DNA from: Lacrimispora amygdalina
GTDB taxonomy: Bacteria > Bacillota > Clostridia > Lachnospirales > Lachnospiraceae
Direction: 5' to 3'
NCBI RefSeq assembly: GCF_003432035.1
Contig: NZ_QOHO01000050.1
Coordinates: 1-64,000 of the forward strand
DNA: 64,000 bases
Shown: positions 33,437 through 42,901 of the stretch, piece by piece
Layout of the letters: every line of letters begins with the position of its first letter
Numbering within the stretch: position 1 is the stretch's first letter
Notes under the pieces: model-generated
What the model was told of the DNA's origin: nothing
The model's database searches: none
Seen by the model: only the letters and a program-made list of their open reading frames with translations
Translations under genes and position numbers: made by a program

Positions 33437-35344
33437 ATGGAACGGATTGCAATTCTGCTTCCAAGGCAGACAATTTTAGAGTATGCAAATGCAGTCCTGG
33501 ATAAAGAGGGGACAAAGGTCCAGATTTTAAAAGTTGTGGAAAATTCAAGTGCAGTTTCGGAGGCTAAGGCTGCAGTGGAGGCAGGAGTCCGCGTCATCAT
33601 CGCCAGGGGGCTGCAGGCCACGCTGATTAAGGAAAATATAAATGTGCCGGTAGTAGAGATGCCCATTACTGTACGTGAAATCGGATTCATGATTCTCAAA
33701 GCCAGAAATATGCTGAAAAAAGACCACCCCTCTATCGGAATTATCGCATTTGAAAATATGTTTGAAAGCCTGGATGAACTGGACGAGCTGTTTGATTTTG
33801 AACTGCATTTTTATAAACTGACTGAGCTGGAAGAAACGAGAGGCTTAGTCAGCCAGGCGATTAAAGACGGAGTGGACTTAATTATCGGCGGAGTAAAAAC
33901 GAACCAGATTGCTTTTGAAATCGGATTTCCCAGTCTTTTTATGGAAACAGGTGAGGAATCCATCCGCAAGGCGTTTCAGATGGCAGTCCATATACTTGAG
34001 CTTGCGGAACTGGAAAACCAGAATAAGGCTCAGCTGGATACGCTTCTTGATACATCCTTCAGCGGTATTATTAAAATTAATGCTTATCAGGAGATTGTGG
34101 CAATAAACCGGGTGATCGAGCAGCTGCTGGGAAAATCATCTGCTGAGGTAATCGGTTTTCCCATTGATAAAGTATTTGACGGAATTGACGCAGAGGGCAT
34201 AGATGGAATTTTAAGCGGAAGAGAGGAGCTTTATTCCACTTCCTTTTCCATAAAGGATCAGCTGCTGATGGTGATTGGAGCGCCAATTCAATATGACGGA
34301 CATTACAGCGGAGCCATACTGACCTGTCACAAGGTACGTTCGGCAGAGCGGGGCGAAGGACAGAGTTCAGGAACTAAGCTGATGAATGGCCATCATGCTC
34401 CCCGTAATTTCTTTCACATTTTAAGAGAGTCAGGAGAAATGAAACGGTGCATCAAACAGGCAAGGTCCTATGCCATTTCCAGAAATCCGGTATTGATTTA
34501 CGGGGAAACCGGTACAGAAAAAGAGATACTTGCTGAAGCGATTCATAATAACAGTCCCCAAAAGGGAGGCCCGTTTATTGCAGTGAATGTAAGCTGTCTT
34601 TCTCCGAAAGAGCAGAAAGAGGTGTTGTTTGGCTTTGGAGAAGAGAATAAAAAAAAGCAAAAAGGAGCTTTGGAAGCAGCAGAATTTGGTACCGTATTTT
34701 TAGAAGAAGTGGACTGCTTATCCTTAGAATGCCAGTATCTGCTTTTTAAAGCGGTTCATGACCGGCTTTTCTGGGAACAGAATTCAATGATAAAACGGGT
34801 CCTGTCTGTTCGGCTGATTGCTGCTGCGGGAAAGGAACTGTCATATCTTGTAAAGCAGGGAAATTTCAGGGAAGATTTATATTTCTACCTGTCTGCTTTA
34901 AAGATCAGCCTTCCCCCGCTTCGAAAGGAGCCGGAGGAAATCCGCCGCTTTACCGGACTTTATCTCGACAAATATAATGCAGCCTATTCCAGGTATGTGG
35001 AAATCAGCGAGGCTGCGTTAAAAGTAATGGAGGAATATTTCTGGGAAGGAAATTTACTGCAGCTGGAAAGTTTTTGTGAGAGGCTGGTGTTATCAGCTCA
35101 CAGAAGAAAGGCAGAAGAGGGAATGGTGCAGAATCTTCTGCAGGAACTGTATCCGGTTATCAGGGAAGAAAACGGAATCAGCCAGACAGTAAGAAGCCAA
35201 AACCCGGAAGCTCTCCGCATAGAAATGCTTCTGGAACGCTGCAAAGGAAGAAGAACTGAGGTGGCAGAGGCAATGAATATCAGCACAACAACTTTGTGGA
35301 GAAAAATGAAGCGCTACGGAATTGGAGACTGGGATTGCAATTGA
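33437..35344 (+). CDS. PrpR-N domain regulator with degenerate AAA+ domain (paralogue B)
   Basis: The 635-residue paralogue of the regulator at 26303 has the same layout: PrpR-N sensor (1-185, VIIARGLQATLIKE), PAS-like segment, AAA+ domain (about 345-560) and Fis-type helix-turn-helix ending TTLWRKMKRYG. Walker A reads GETGTEKE, with the same Gly-to-Glu change as in paralogue A, and no GAFTGA loop is present. Walker B is VFLEEVD. It precedes the glucarate dehydratase and Tct transporter genes and is the likely regulator of that unit. Confidence 0.85.
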   Translation: MERIAILLPRQTILEYANAVLDKEGTKVQILKVVENSSAVSEAKAAVEAGVRVIIARGLQATLIKENINVPVVEMPITVREIGFMILKARNMLKKDHPSIGIIAFENMFESLDELDELFDFELHFYKLTELEETRGLVSQAIKDGVDLIIGGVKTNQIAFEIGFPSLFMETGEESIRKAFQMAVHILELAELENQNKAQLDTLLDTSFSGIIKINAYQEIVAINRVIEQLLGKSSAEVIGFPIDKVFDGIDAEGIDGILSGREELYSTSFSIKDQLLMVIGAPIQYDGHYSGAILTCHKVRSAERGEGQSSGTKLMNGHHAPRNFFHILRESGEMKRCIKQARSYAISRNPVLIYGETGTEKEILAEAIHNNSPQKGGPFIAVNVSCLSPKEQKEVLFGFGEENKKKQKGALEAAEFGTVFLEEVDCLSLECQYLLFKAVHDRLFWEQNSMIKRVLSVRLIAAAGKELSYLVKQGNFREDLYFYLSALKISLPPLRKEPEEIRRFTGLYLDKYNAAYSRYVEISEAALKVMEEYFWEGNLLQLESFCERLVLSAHRRKAEEGMVQNLLQELYPVIREENGISQTVRSQNPEALRIEMLLERCKGRRTEVAEAMNISTTTLWRKMKRYGIGDWDCN

Positions 35345-35359
35345 TTGCAATCCCTTTTT
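35331..35359 (+). terminator. Terminator after PrpR-N paralogue B
   Basis: GGGATTGCAA (35331-35340) pairs with TTGCAATCCC (35345-35354), then TTTTT. The left arm lies inside the coding end. Confidence 0.85.
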
Positions 35360-35426
35360 CATTTTCTGAAAGAATAAGAAAGATGACAAGAAAAATGGGA
35401 CAGGGTTGGTATGTCTGCCAATAGAA

Positions 35427-35450
35427 GAAGTACTTCCATACCGGTATAAT
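35427..35450 (+). promoter_or_regulatory. Candidate activator site and -10 of the aldarate operon
   Basis: GAAGTACTTC (35427-35436) is a perfect palindrome in the place of a -35 box, nine bases before TATAAT (35445-35450). TTGG ... CCAA (35406-35420) lies just upstream. This fits an activated promoter, perhaps driven by the PrpR-N protein encoded before it. Confidence 0.45.
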
Positions 35451-35493
35451 TAAGTTATGTTCAAAGATGATCTGTGATAAAGGAGAATGTATA

Positions 35494-36822
35494 ATGATAC
35501 CAGTAATAACCAAAATGGAAGTATATCCGGTAGCGGGAAAAGATTGTATGGAGCTGAATTTAAGCGGAGCTCATGCACCGTTTTTCACCAGAAACATTGT
35601 GGTTTTGTATGCAGATAACGGAGAAATGGGAGTAGGAGAGGTACCTGGAGGGAAAAAAATTACCAATGCACTTTTAGAGTGTGTTCCCATTGTAACAGGC
35701 ACAAAGATCAGTGAATATAAAAGCACGCTTTTAAAAGTGAAAGCACATTTAGATTCCAAAGGGGAATCAGACGTAAGAGGAAATCAGACGTTTGATTTAC
35801 GGACAGGAGTTCACGTAATTACAGCCATTGAAGCCCCCTGTCTTGATCTTCTGGGTAAATATTTAGGCGTTCCGGTCTGTGAGCTTTTAGGGGAAGGAAA
35901 GCAGAGAGACAGCGTGCGGATGCTGGGGTATCTGTTCTTTGTTGGAGACAGAAACAAGACGGATCTTCCATATGACTCAGAGCCGGACGCTGACTGTGAG
36001 TGGTACCGGATCCGTCATGAGGAGGCCCTCACTGCTGATCAGATCGTGGCTTTCGCAAAAGCAACCAGGGAAAAATACGGATTCCAGGACTTTAAGCTGA
36101 AAGGCGGCGTGCTTCCTGGAAATGAAGAGATGGATGTAATCCGGGAATTAAAGAAAGCATTTCCTGATGCACGTATTGATCTGGACCCCAACGGGGGCTG
36201 GCTCCTTGAAGAAGCGGTGGAATATGTAAAGGGAATGCAGGGCATTTTAACTTATTGTGAAGATCCATGCGGAGCAGAAGGGGTTTATTCCGGAAGAGAG
36301 ATTGTCAGCGAATTCCGCCGCCGCACAGGCTTCCCCACTGCAACGAATATGATTGCAACGGACTGGAGAGAGGTAGGACATTCCCTGGAATCCCAGGCAG
36401 TAGATATCATACTGGCTGATCCCCATTTCTGGACAATGAGCGGTTCCGTCCGCGTTGCACAGATGTGCCATGATTTTGGTTATACATGGGGCTCCCATTC
36501 CAACAACCATTTTGATATTTCCCTTGCCATGTTTACCCAGGTTGGAGCAGCAGTTCCGGGTGAGTACAATGCACTGGATACCCACTGGATCTGGCAGGAG
36601 GGCTTAGAGCGTCTGACAAAAGAACCTCTTAAAATCGAAAACGGCTGTATTCAGGTTCCGAAGAAGCCGGGACTCGGTATTGAAGCGGATATGGAACAGA
36701 TTAAGAAAGCCCATCAGCTGTATCTTGAGCACTGTCTTGGCGGAAGAGATGATGCCATAGGTATGCAGTATCTGATTCCCGGGTGGAAATTTAACCCCAA
36801 AAAACCCTGCCTTGTTCGTTAA
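35494..36822 (+). CDS. Glucarate dehydratase family protein (paralogue 1)
   Basis: Glucarate dehydratase removes water from D-glucarate to give 5-keto-4-deoxyglucarate. The 442-residue protein (start at ATG 35494 after AAAGGAG) is of the enolase superfamily: KxK base motif in DFKLKGGVL, metal ligands Asp (DLDPNGGW), Glu (CEDPCG) and Asn (ATNMIAT), then Asp (ADPHFW) and catalytic His in SHSNNHFD. All are present. It shares about the same architecture with paralogue 2 but has DPNGGW in place of DPNGAW and other lineage changes, so it may be the GudX-like partner or use a different aldarate. Confidence 0.88.
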   Translation: MIPVITKMEVYPVAGKDCMELNLSGAHAPFFTRNIVVLYADNGEMGVGEVPGGKKITNALLECVPIVTGTKISEYKSTLLKVKAHLDSKGESDVRGNQTFDLRTGVHVITAIEAPCLDLLGKYLGVPVCELLGEGKQRDSVRMLGYLFFVGDRNKTDLPYDSEPDADCEWYRIRHEEALTADQIVAFAKATREKYGFQDFKLKGGVLPGNEEMDVIRELKKAFPDARIDLDPNGGWLLEEAVEYVKGMQGILTYCEDPCGAEGVYSGREIVSEFRRRTGFPTATNMIATDWREVGHSLESQAVDIILADPHFWTMSGSVRVAQMCHDFGYTWGSHSNNHFDISLAMFTQVGAAVPGEYNALDTHWIWQEGLERLTKEPLKIENGCIQVPKKPGLGIEADMEQIKKAHQLYLEHCLGGRDDAIGMQYLIPGWKFNPKKPCLVR

Positions 36823-36869
36823 TTTAACGGATTATTACTGTTTCTTATCGCTGCAATCGGTATTAATTA

Positions 36870-36899
36870 TTGGATTTATTGAGCGGTCATTGGTATAAT
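36870..36899 (+). promoter_or_regulatory. Promoter between the two glucarate dehydratase genes
   Basis: TTGGAT (36870-36875), 18 bases, TATAAT (36894-36899), the latter with an upstream TG (extended -10). It would allow the second dehydratase and tctBAC to be transcribed separately. Confidence 0.6.
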
Positions 36900-36965
36900 G
36901 CGTATGAAAGTAAGAGGAAGTGAAATAAAAATGTGCAATATAACCAAAGGAAGGAAATAAAAGAT

Positions 36966-38318
36966 ATGAAGTACTCAGGAACACCGGTTGTTACAGAAAT
37001 GCAGGTTATTCCGGTAGCGGGCTATGACAGCATGCTGATGACTTTGAGCGGAGCTCATGCACCCTGGTTTACCAGAAATATAGTAATTTTAAAGGACAGC
37101 GCCGGAAATACGGGAATCGGTGAGATTCATGGAGGAGATTATACCTGTGAAGCGTTAAGAAGCTGCACCCCTCTGGTAGTTGGACAGCAAATTGGAAAAT
37201 ACCGGAGTATATTAAATTCAATTCATAAAGCGTCAACCAAAGCGAAAGAGGATGACGGGGAAGGAATACAGACCCTTGATATCAGCAAGCTGAAATTCGT
37301 TGTAAAAGCGGAATGGGCCATTGAATGTGCACTTCTTGATCTTTTGGGGCAGCATTTGGGACTGCCCATGTGTGAACTTTTAGGAGAAGGAAAACAGAGG
37401 GATCAGGTTGAGACGCTGGGGTATTTATTCTATGTCAGCAAAAAAGAAAAGGCTGCACCGGAGCTTTCCTATCTGGATGAGAGTAACAGCAAAGATCCGT
37501 GGTTTCGCCTGAGGCGTACCCAGATGCTTACTCCGGAACAAATCGTAGAACAGGCAGGTGTTCTTAACGGAAAATACGGATTTAAAAACTTTAAGTTAAA
37601 GGGCGGTGTGCTTTCAGGTTCCGAAGAGATGGAAGCGGTACGGGCGCTGAAACAAGCATTTCCTGATGGCCGTATCAATATAGATCCCAACGGTGCATGG
37701 AGTTTAAAAGAGGCAATTGAGCTTTGCAGGCCAATGGAGGGAATCTTATCCTACATAGAAGATCCCTGCGGCCCGGAATCCGGTTTCTCCAGCAGAGAGA
37801 TTATGGCGGAATTTAAAAATGCCGTTAACCTTCCGGTAGCCACCAACATGATTGCAACAGACTGGAGACAGTTTTATCACTCAGCAGCATTAAAAGCGGT
37901 GGATATCGTTCTGGCAGATCCTCATTTCTGGGGATTTTCGGGAAGCGTGAGAATGGCTCAGATTTTAAATGACTGGGGGCTGACCTGGGGAAGCCATTCC
38001 AACAATCACTTTGATATCACTTTGACAGCGTTTGCCCATGTAGCAGCTGCAGCACCGGGAAATCCAACAGCACTGGATACCCACTGGATCTGGCAGGATG
38101 GGCAGAATCTCTTAAAGGATACTCCGGCTATTAAAAACGGTTACTTAGAGGTACCTGATAAACCGGGACTGGGAGTGACGATAAACATGGAGCGGGTAAT
38201 GGAGGCGAATGGGTTGTATAACAGCCTTTCCTCCCATGACAGGGATGACGCTCTGGCGATGCAGTACTTAATACCTGGCTGGAAGTATGACTGTAAAAAA
38301 CCGGCATTGGTAAGATAA
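36966..38318 (+). CDS. gudD: Glucarate dehydratase (paralogue 2)
   Basis: The 450-residue protein starts at ATG 36966 after AGGAAGG; the open frame begins at 36933. It carries the full set of glucarate dehydratase residues: [36 protein letters not shown] and SHSNNHFD. Its DPNGAW form is that of canonical GudD, so it is the better candidate for the main enzyme of the pair. It lies 17 bases before tctB and probably shares a transcript with the transporter. Confidence 0.9.
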   Translation: MKYSGTPVVTEMQVIPVAGYDSMLMTLSGAHAPWFTRNIVILKDSAGNTGIGEIHGGDYTCEALRSCTPLVVGQQIGKYRSILNSIHKASTKAKEDDGEGIQTLDISKLKFVVKAEWAIECALLDLLGQHLGLPMCELLGEGKQRDQVETLGYLFYVSKKEKAAPELSYLDESNSKDPWFRLRRTQMLTPEQIVEQAGVLNGKYGFKNFKLKGGVLSGSEEMEAVRALKQAFPDGRINIDPNGAWSLKEAIELCRPMEGILSYIEDPCGPESGFSSREIMAEFKNAVNLPVATNMIATDWRQFYHSAALKAVDIVLADPHFWGFSGSVRMAQILNDWGLTWGSHSNNHFDITLTAFAHVAAAAPGNPTALDTHWIWQDGQNLLKDTPAIKNGYLEVPDKPGLGVTINMERVMEANGLYNSLSSHDRDDALAMQYLIPGWKYDCKKPALVR

Positions 38319-38335
38319 AAGGAGGAGGACAGTCA

Positions 38336-38833
38336 ATGTTTATTAAAAAATATGGGGATATGATTGTGGGCGGATTTTTTATGATTTTATCTGCCGGAAT
38401 GATGATTATGGCGAAGATGCTGCCGAAATCAACAATTATGGAGATCGGTCCGGATTTCATGCCGATGTGCATCGGTATTGTAACCTTTGTTCTGGCGGCG
38501 GCCCTGGCATTCTTCAATCTTAAAAACCTGAAAATGAGAACAGCAGAAGCAGAAAAAATGGAAAAGGAAGATCTGGATTACAAACGAATGCTCATCAGCT
38601 TTATCCTTATTCTGGTTTATGTTTATCTGCTTCAGCCTGTTGGTTTTATTGTTACCACGATTCTTTACTTACCATTTCAGATGTATGTTCTGGCACCGGA
38701 TGAGAAAAAGACGAAAAAGGACATCGTACAGCTGGCAGTAACTTCCGTTGTATTTACCTTTATTGTATTTTTCCTGTTCCGGTATGGATTCAAGATCATA
38801 TTGCCTGCTGGTATTTTCACTATTAATTTATAG
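38336..38833 (+). CDS. tctB: Tripartite tricarboxylate transporter small subunit TctB
   Basis: The 165-residue protein has four hydrophobic helices (about 8-25, 42-62, 84-108, 128-158) in the TctB family pattern, starting MFIKKYGDMIVGGFFMILS. It forms the membrane part of the transporter with TctA, encoded 11 bases downstream. GGAGGA precedes the ATG. Confidence 0.88.
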   Translation: MFIKKYGDMIVGGFFMILSAGMMIMAKMLPKSTIMEIGPDFMPMCIGIVTFVLAAALAFFNLKNLKMRTAEAEKMEKEDLDYKRMLISFILILVYVYLLQPVGFIVTTILYLPFQMYVLAPDEKKTKKDIVQLAVTSVVFTFIVFFLFRYGFKIILPAGIFTINL

Positions 38834-38844
38834 GAGGGGAAGCA

Positions 38845-40365
38845 ATGAACGCATTAATTTCATTAGGTAACGCTTATGCTAGAATTTTTACTCCGTCTTC
38901 TCTTCTGCTTATGGCAGCAGGAGTAATTGTTGGAATTATATTTGGTTCTATACCTGGTTTATCAGCTTCCATGGCTGTGGCATTGTTTTTGCCTCTTACA
39001 TTCAGCATGTCCCCGTCCATGGGTATGAATATGCTGGTGGCGGTTTATATCGGAGGAATCTCAGGAGGTCTGATCTCTGCCATTCTACTTAACATGCCAG
39101 GTACGGCTTCCTCCATTGCAACCTGCTTTGACGGGCATCCAATGGCAAAGAACGGAGAAGCAGGAAAGGCACTGGGATATGGAATCGTATTTTCCTTCCT
39201 CGGATCTGTTTTTTCATTTATTGTTTTGACGTTCTGCGCTCCGCTGCTTGCGGATATTGCATTAAAGTTTACTCCGGCTGAGAACTTCGGCATTTCCTTC
39301 TTTGCCCTTACCATGGTTGCGGTACTGGCTTCCGGATCGATGCTAAAGGGGGTTCTTGCGGGAATGCTGGGACTGATTTTCTCACTGGTGGGAATGGCAC
39401 CCATTGATGGAACAGCACGTTTTACCTTTGGTTCCAGTTCTTTGATGGCAGGCTATGATACTCTTCCAACTCTGATCGGTATCTTCGCTATATCCGAAAT
39501 CCTTATAACAGCAGAATCCATGGGGCATGGAAAGATGGAAACCATTAAGATGAAGCCGATCAAAGGCTTCGGCTTTACCTGGAAGGAATTTGTTTATCAG
39601 ATTCCAAATGCCATTCGTTCCGCTCTTATTGGTACCGGAATCGGTATTCTTCCCGGTATCGGAGGAAGTACCTCTGGAATGCTTGCCTATGTAACTGCTA
39701 AAAACATGTCAAAGCATCCGGAAGAATTCGGAAAGGGCTGCCCGGACGGAATCGTAGCCACGGAAACAGCCAACAACGCCACAATAGGCGGAGCCATGAT
39801 CCCGCTTCTGGTTTTGGGAATTCCCGGAGACGGTGTAACAGCCATGATGCTTGGTGGATTTTTAATCCACGGCTTATCGGCAGGACCTCTTTTATTTGTT
39901 AAAAATGCAGATGTGGTATACGGAATTTTTGCAGCCTGTATGATCTGTATCACCCTGATGCTGTTAATTGAGTTCTTTGGAATTAAAGTATTTGTGCAGC
40001 TTTTGAAAATTCCAAAGCACATCCTGATGCCTCTGATCCTGGTTTTATGCTGTGTAGGTGCTTATGCCACCAACAACCGGATCTTCGACGTACAGTCCAT
40101 ACTGTTATTCGGACTGGTGGGATACTTATATCATAAGTTCAGACTGCCAACTACACCGTTTGTATTATGCTTCCTTATAGGAAAAATGCTGGAGACATAT
40201 CTCCGAAGAGGAATCATGCAGTACAAATCATTTGGAGCTTTCTTCCAGAGACCGATATTCGACGCTTTCTTTTTTGTCGCAATCGGAGTAGTGGTTTGGT
40301 CGGTTTATAAAGAATACAAGATGTACTTAATCAAAAAAGCGGGTAAGGCAACTGAACAATCATAA
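38845..40365 (+). CDS. tctA: Tripartite tricarboxylate transporter large subunit TctA
   Basis: The 506-residue protein has about twelve membrane helices and the TctA motifs FGSIPGLSASMAVALFLPLTF and GGISGGLISAILLNMPGTASSIATCFDGHP near the start, plus GIGILPGIGGSTSGMLAY and GIPGDGVTAMMLGGF in the second half. It imports an organic anion using a cation gradient with the TctC receptor. Neighbouring glucarate dehydratases point to D-glucarate or galactarate as cargo, in place of the MFS carrier GudP used by enterobacteria. Confidence 0.93.
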   Translation: MNALISLGNAYARIFTPSSLLLMAAGVIVGIIFGSIPGLSASMAVALFLPLTFSMSPSMGMNMLVAVYIGGISGGLISAILLNMPGTASSIATCFDGHPMAKNGEAGKALGYGIVFSFLGSVFSFIVLTFCAPLLADIALKFTPAENFGISFFALTMVAVLASGSMLKGVLAGMLGLIFSLVGMAPIDGTARFTFGSSSLMAGYDTLPTLIGIFAISEILITAESMGHGKMETIKMKPIKGFGFTWKEFVYQIPNAIRSALIGTGIGILPGIGGSTSGMLAYVTAKNMSKHPEEFGKGCPDGIVATETANNATIGGAMIPLLVLGIPGDGVTAMMLGGFLIHGLSAGPLLFVKNADVVYGIFAACMICITLMLLIEFFGIKVFVQLLKIPKHILMPLILVLCCVGAYATNNRIFDVQSILLFGLVGYLYHKFRLPTTPFVLCFLIGKMLETYLRRGIMQYKSFGAFFQRPIFDAFFFVAIGVVVWSVYKEYKMYLIKKAGKATEQS

Positions 40366-40383
40366 AAAAGGAGAGCAAAAACT

Positions 40384-41439
40384 ATGAAAAAAAGATTTTT
40401 GGCAACAGTAATGGCGGCGGGACTGGTTCTTGGTATGACAGCATGCGGGGGCAGCCAGACGCAGTCAACAACAGCAGCAGAGACAACAAAGGCGGCAGCC
40501 AGTTCTGAGGCAGCCACCACAAAGGGATCAGAAGCGGCCAGCTCTGAAGCAGCATCCACCTGGAAGCCAACCACCACCGTGTCCATCGTGGTTCCGGCAG
40601 GAGCCGGCGGTAACACAGACCTGTCTGCCCGTGTATTCGCAGAGTATGCAAAGAGAATGACAGGCGCTGATTTCATTGTGGTAAATGCCAATGGAGCCGC
40701 AGGTTCCGTAGCTGCAAATCAGGTTCGTTCTGCAGCAGCAGACGGACATACCTTCCTTTATGGTCACAACCTGGTAAACGTGGCAAACATTGCGGGTGTT
40801 ACGGATTATAATTATACTGCTTTTAAATTAGGACCGACGTTTGCACTTGATCCGGCACAGCAGTTCTACGCAAATCCGGAGAAGTATAAGACACTTGATG
40901 AGTTCATTCAGGCTGCAAAAGCAAATCCAGGCAAGTTAAAAGCATGTACCGAAGTAGGTGCTTATACTTACTATGAGCTGCTTGCATTTGAAAAGGTAGC
41001 AGGAATTGATCTGGATCTGGTTGACGTAGGTTCCAACTCCGATAAAGTTGCAGCCATGCTTTCCGGTCAGGTGGATTTAATGCCAGGTGCTTATATTAAC
41101 TGTAAGGATTATCTGGAAGCAGGACAGTTTGTATGCCTGGGAGCTCCGACGAAAGAGCGCTATGAATTAATCAAGGATATTCCTACTTTAACAGAGCAGG
41201 GCGTAGATTTAGTATATCCAAACTGCGAATTTTCCTTCTATTTCCCCAAGGATACATCTGATGATGTCATTGCCTGGTATGATCAGCTGGTTAAGAAAAT
41301 GACCGAAGATCCGGAAGTAAAAGAGGCAATTGCCAAAGTTGAAATGATGCCTTACTATTTAAGCTCTGCAGATTCTGAGGCAAATGACGAAAAGATTTAC
41401 AATGAGATTAAACAGATTGCAGATGATCTTGCAAAATAA
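40384..41439 (+). CDS. tctC: Tripartite tricarboxylate transporter receptor lipoprotein TctC
   Basis: The 351-residue lipoprotein has a signal peptide ending in GMTACG (Cys about 20), a long Ser/Ala/Thr linker (about 24-60), then a TctC/Bug-type binding fold opening with VSIVVPAGAGGNTDLSAR and containing VNANGAAGSVAANQV, which form the carboxylate-binding loops of the family. It is the extracytoplasmic receptor for the TctAB channel and the last gene of the aldarate operon. Confidence 0.92.
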   Translation: MKKRFLATVMAAGLVLGMTACGGSQTQSTTAAETTKAAASSEAATTKGSEAASSEAASTWKPTTTVSIVVPAGAGGNTDLSARVFAEYAKRMTGADFIVVNANGAAGSVAANQVRSAAADGHTFLYGHNLVNVANIAGVTDYNYTAFKLGPTFALDPAQQFYANPEKYKTLDEFIQAAKANPGKLKACTEVGAYTYYELLAFEKVAGIDLDLVDVGSNSDKVAAMLSGQVDLMPGAYINCKDYLEAGQFVCLGAPTKERYELIKDIPTLTEQGVDLVYPNCEFSFYFPKDTSDDVIAWYDQLVKKMTEDPEVKEAIAKVEMMPYYLSSADSEANDEKIYNEIKQIADDLAK

Positions 41440-41460
41440 TTAAATTATTACGAAGCAGGA

Positions 41461-41509
41461 CAGCCCTGGGAGTCGGTATTCATATCGACATGATCCCAGG
41501 GCTGTTTTT
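41461..41509. terminator. Bidirectional terminator between tctC and a LysR gene
   Basis: CAGCCCTGGGA (41461-41471) pairs perfectly with TCCCAGGGCTG (41494-41504), followed by five T. The LysR gene converges from the other side and ends at 41508. Confidence 0.9.
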
Positions 41510-42401
41510 AATGAAAATAGTTCTTTATGGCATTGCAGAAGCACCGGCTTGCCTGACTCTGAATCCAGTTTTTTCTTGTTACCAGGGTGTTTAATCGGGT
41601 AAGCTTTGGCTCCACGCTATAGTACGCCACATGCTCCCGGTCAGCTGCGCAGGACTCACTGATAAATGTGACGCCGATTCCCATGGCGACCATACTTCTG
41701 GTTGTGGATATGCTGTTGGTTTCACAGACTGTACTGGGGATCCAGCCGGCATTTTCCAGTACCATGTCGGTGAGGTGGCGCAGGGTGGACCCTTTTTTCG
41801 ATAACAGTATATTTTCTTCTCCGAAATTTTCTGCAAATTCCCGGATCCCTATGGGTCTGTCGGGATTTTTTTTACGGTAGGGGTGATTGATGGGGATGGA
41901 GAATAAAACCTCTTCCTCCCGCAGAATGGTTACCTGATCCGGAGAAAAAGGATCGGTTTCATTCATGGCCATGATTCCGCAGTCGATGCTTTCCTCCAGG
42001 ATCATTCTGGTAAGTCCGGGAAGATTGGTTTCTGAAATTTCGATGATAATATCCGGGTATTGAACTTTGAACGCAGGGATGATATCGGTGAGCATGGCAA
42101 GGCCGAACTGTGAGGTCACTCCTACGGTTATGTGGCCCCGGTTTTCGATATTCTGAATGTTCTGATAAAGGACATTTTTAATGGACATGACTTTTTCGGC
42201 AGCTTCTATATAAAGAGTACCTGCCGGTGTGAGCGTTAACCGGCCTTTGCTCCGGTAAAACAATGGGGTGCCCAGCTCACTTTCCAGCTTTGAGAGGTAC
42301 TGGCTTAAGGTGGATTGGGAGACAAAAAGTTCTTCGGCAGCTTTTGTCATGTTTTCTTTTTTGGCGATTGTCAGGATGTAGGTCAGATAACGGGTGTCCA
42401 T
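41508..42401 (-). CDS. LysR family transcriptional regulator
   Basis: The 297-residue protein has an N-terminal LysR winged helix (1-60: YLTYILTIAKKENMTKAAEELFVSQSTLSQYLSKLE) and a substrate-binding domain (about 90-295). It converges on the aldarate operon and is not divergent from any gene, so its target is not obvious. AGGAGGCAC precedes the start. Between its start and the transposase relic (42402-42499) only an AT-rich stretch is seen. Confidence 0.88.
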   Translation of the reverse strand: MDTRYLTYILTIAKKENMTKAAEELFVSQSTLSQYLSKLESELGTPLFYRSKGRLTLTPAGTLYIEAAEKVMSIKNVLYQNIQNIENRGHITVGVTSQFGLAMLTDIIPAFKVQYPDIIIEISETNLPGLTRMILEESIDCGIMAMNETDPFSPDQVTILREEEVLFSIPINHPYRKKNPDRPIGIREFAENFGEENILLSKKGSTLRHLTDMVLENAGWIPSTVCETNSISTTRSMVAMGIGVTFISESCAADREHVAYYSVEPKLTRLNTLVTRKNWIQSQASRCFCNAIKNYFH

Positions 42402-42499
42402 AAAAGTGCCTCCTTGTTTATGCGGTGTGTATTGGGGTTAGGGAGTGTGGTTATTACTTATTATCATATCATAACTGGGATGAATTTGCATTAAATGGG

Positions 42500-42760
42500 T
42501 TATCCTGCGAAGTAAGAATCTTTGGAACTTTTCATATGCATAAAGGTGGCGTCAATATCTGTCTTTGAATAACTGTTGCACTCTCCAAAACGGGAATGGT
42601 GCAGATCATAGAGCAGCTGCCTGTTGAGAAACCGCTGAAACATTTCCTGATAACGCTGATGAATCGTCTTTCGTTTCCCCCTGCCTTGCACCAAAGAAAT
42701 ACCGTGTTTCTGACAGTAAGAGGTTAAAAAGTCAACAAAATTCGAAATAGAAATATATAG
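42500..42760 (-). pseudogene. IS1182-type transposase relic
   Basis: The minus-strand frame reads GRGKRKTIHQRYQEMFQRFL, then RQLLYDLHHSRFGECNSYSKTDIDATFMHMK. The SYSKTD-DATFM motif is the segment before the DDE catalytic core of IS1182-family transposases (usual form RNSYSKTDHDATFMRMK). Only about 85 of some 450-550 residues remain, with a stop upstream at about 42761 and divergence after the MK. No inverted repeats could be assigned. Confidence 0.75.
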
Positions 42761-42901
42761 TCATTAGAAAATCTTGGATTTCAAGTCATACTACAATAGA
42801 TTTAGTTTAGTATTAGCGTAGAGAAAAGCCCACCGAAAAATCGACAGGCTTATTTGTGATGTTGTTTTAAGATATGAGATACGTTTTCAGGACAGCTCCT
42901 T
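42761..42901. other. AT-rich spacer between transposase relic and membrane protein
   Basis: No gene is seen. An AAGCC (42835-42839) / GGCTT (42856-42860) repeat could form a weak hairpin downstream of the minus-strand pair of genes that ends at 42902. Confidence 0.4.
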
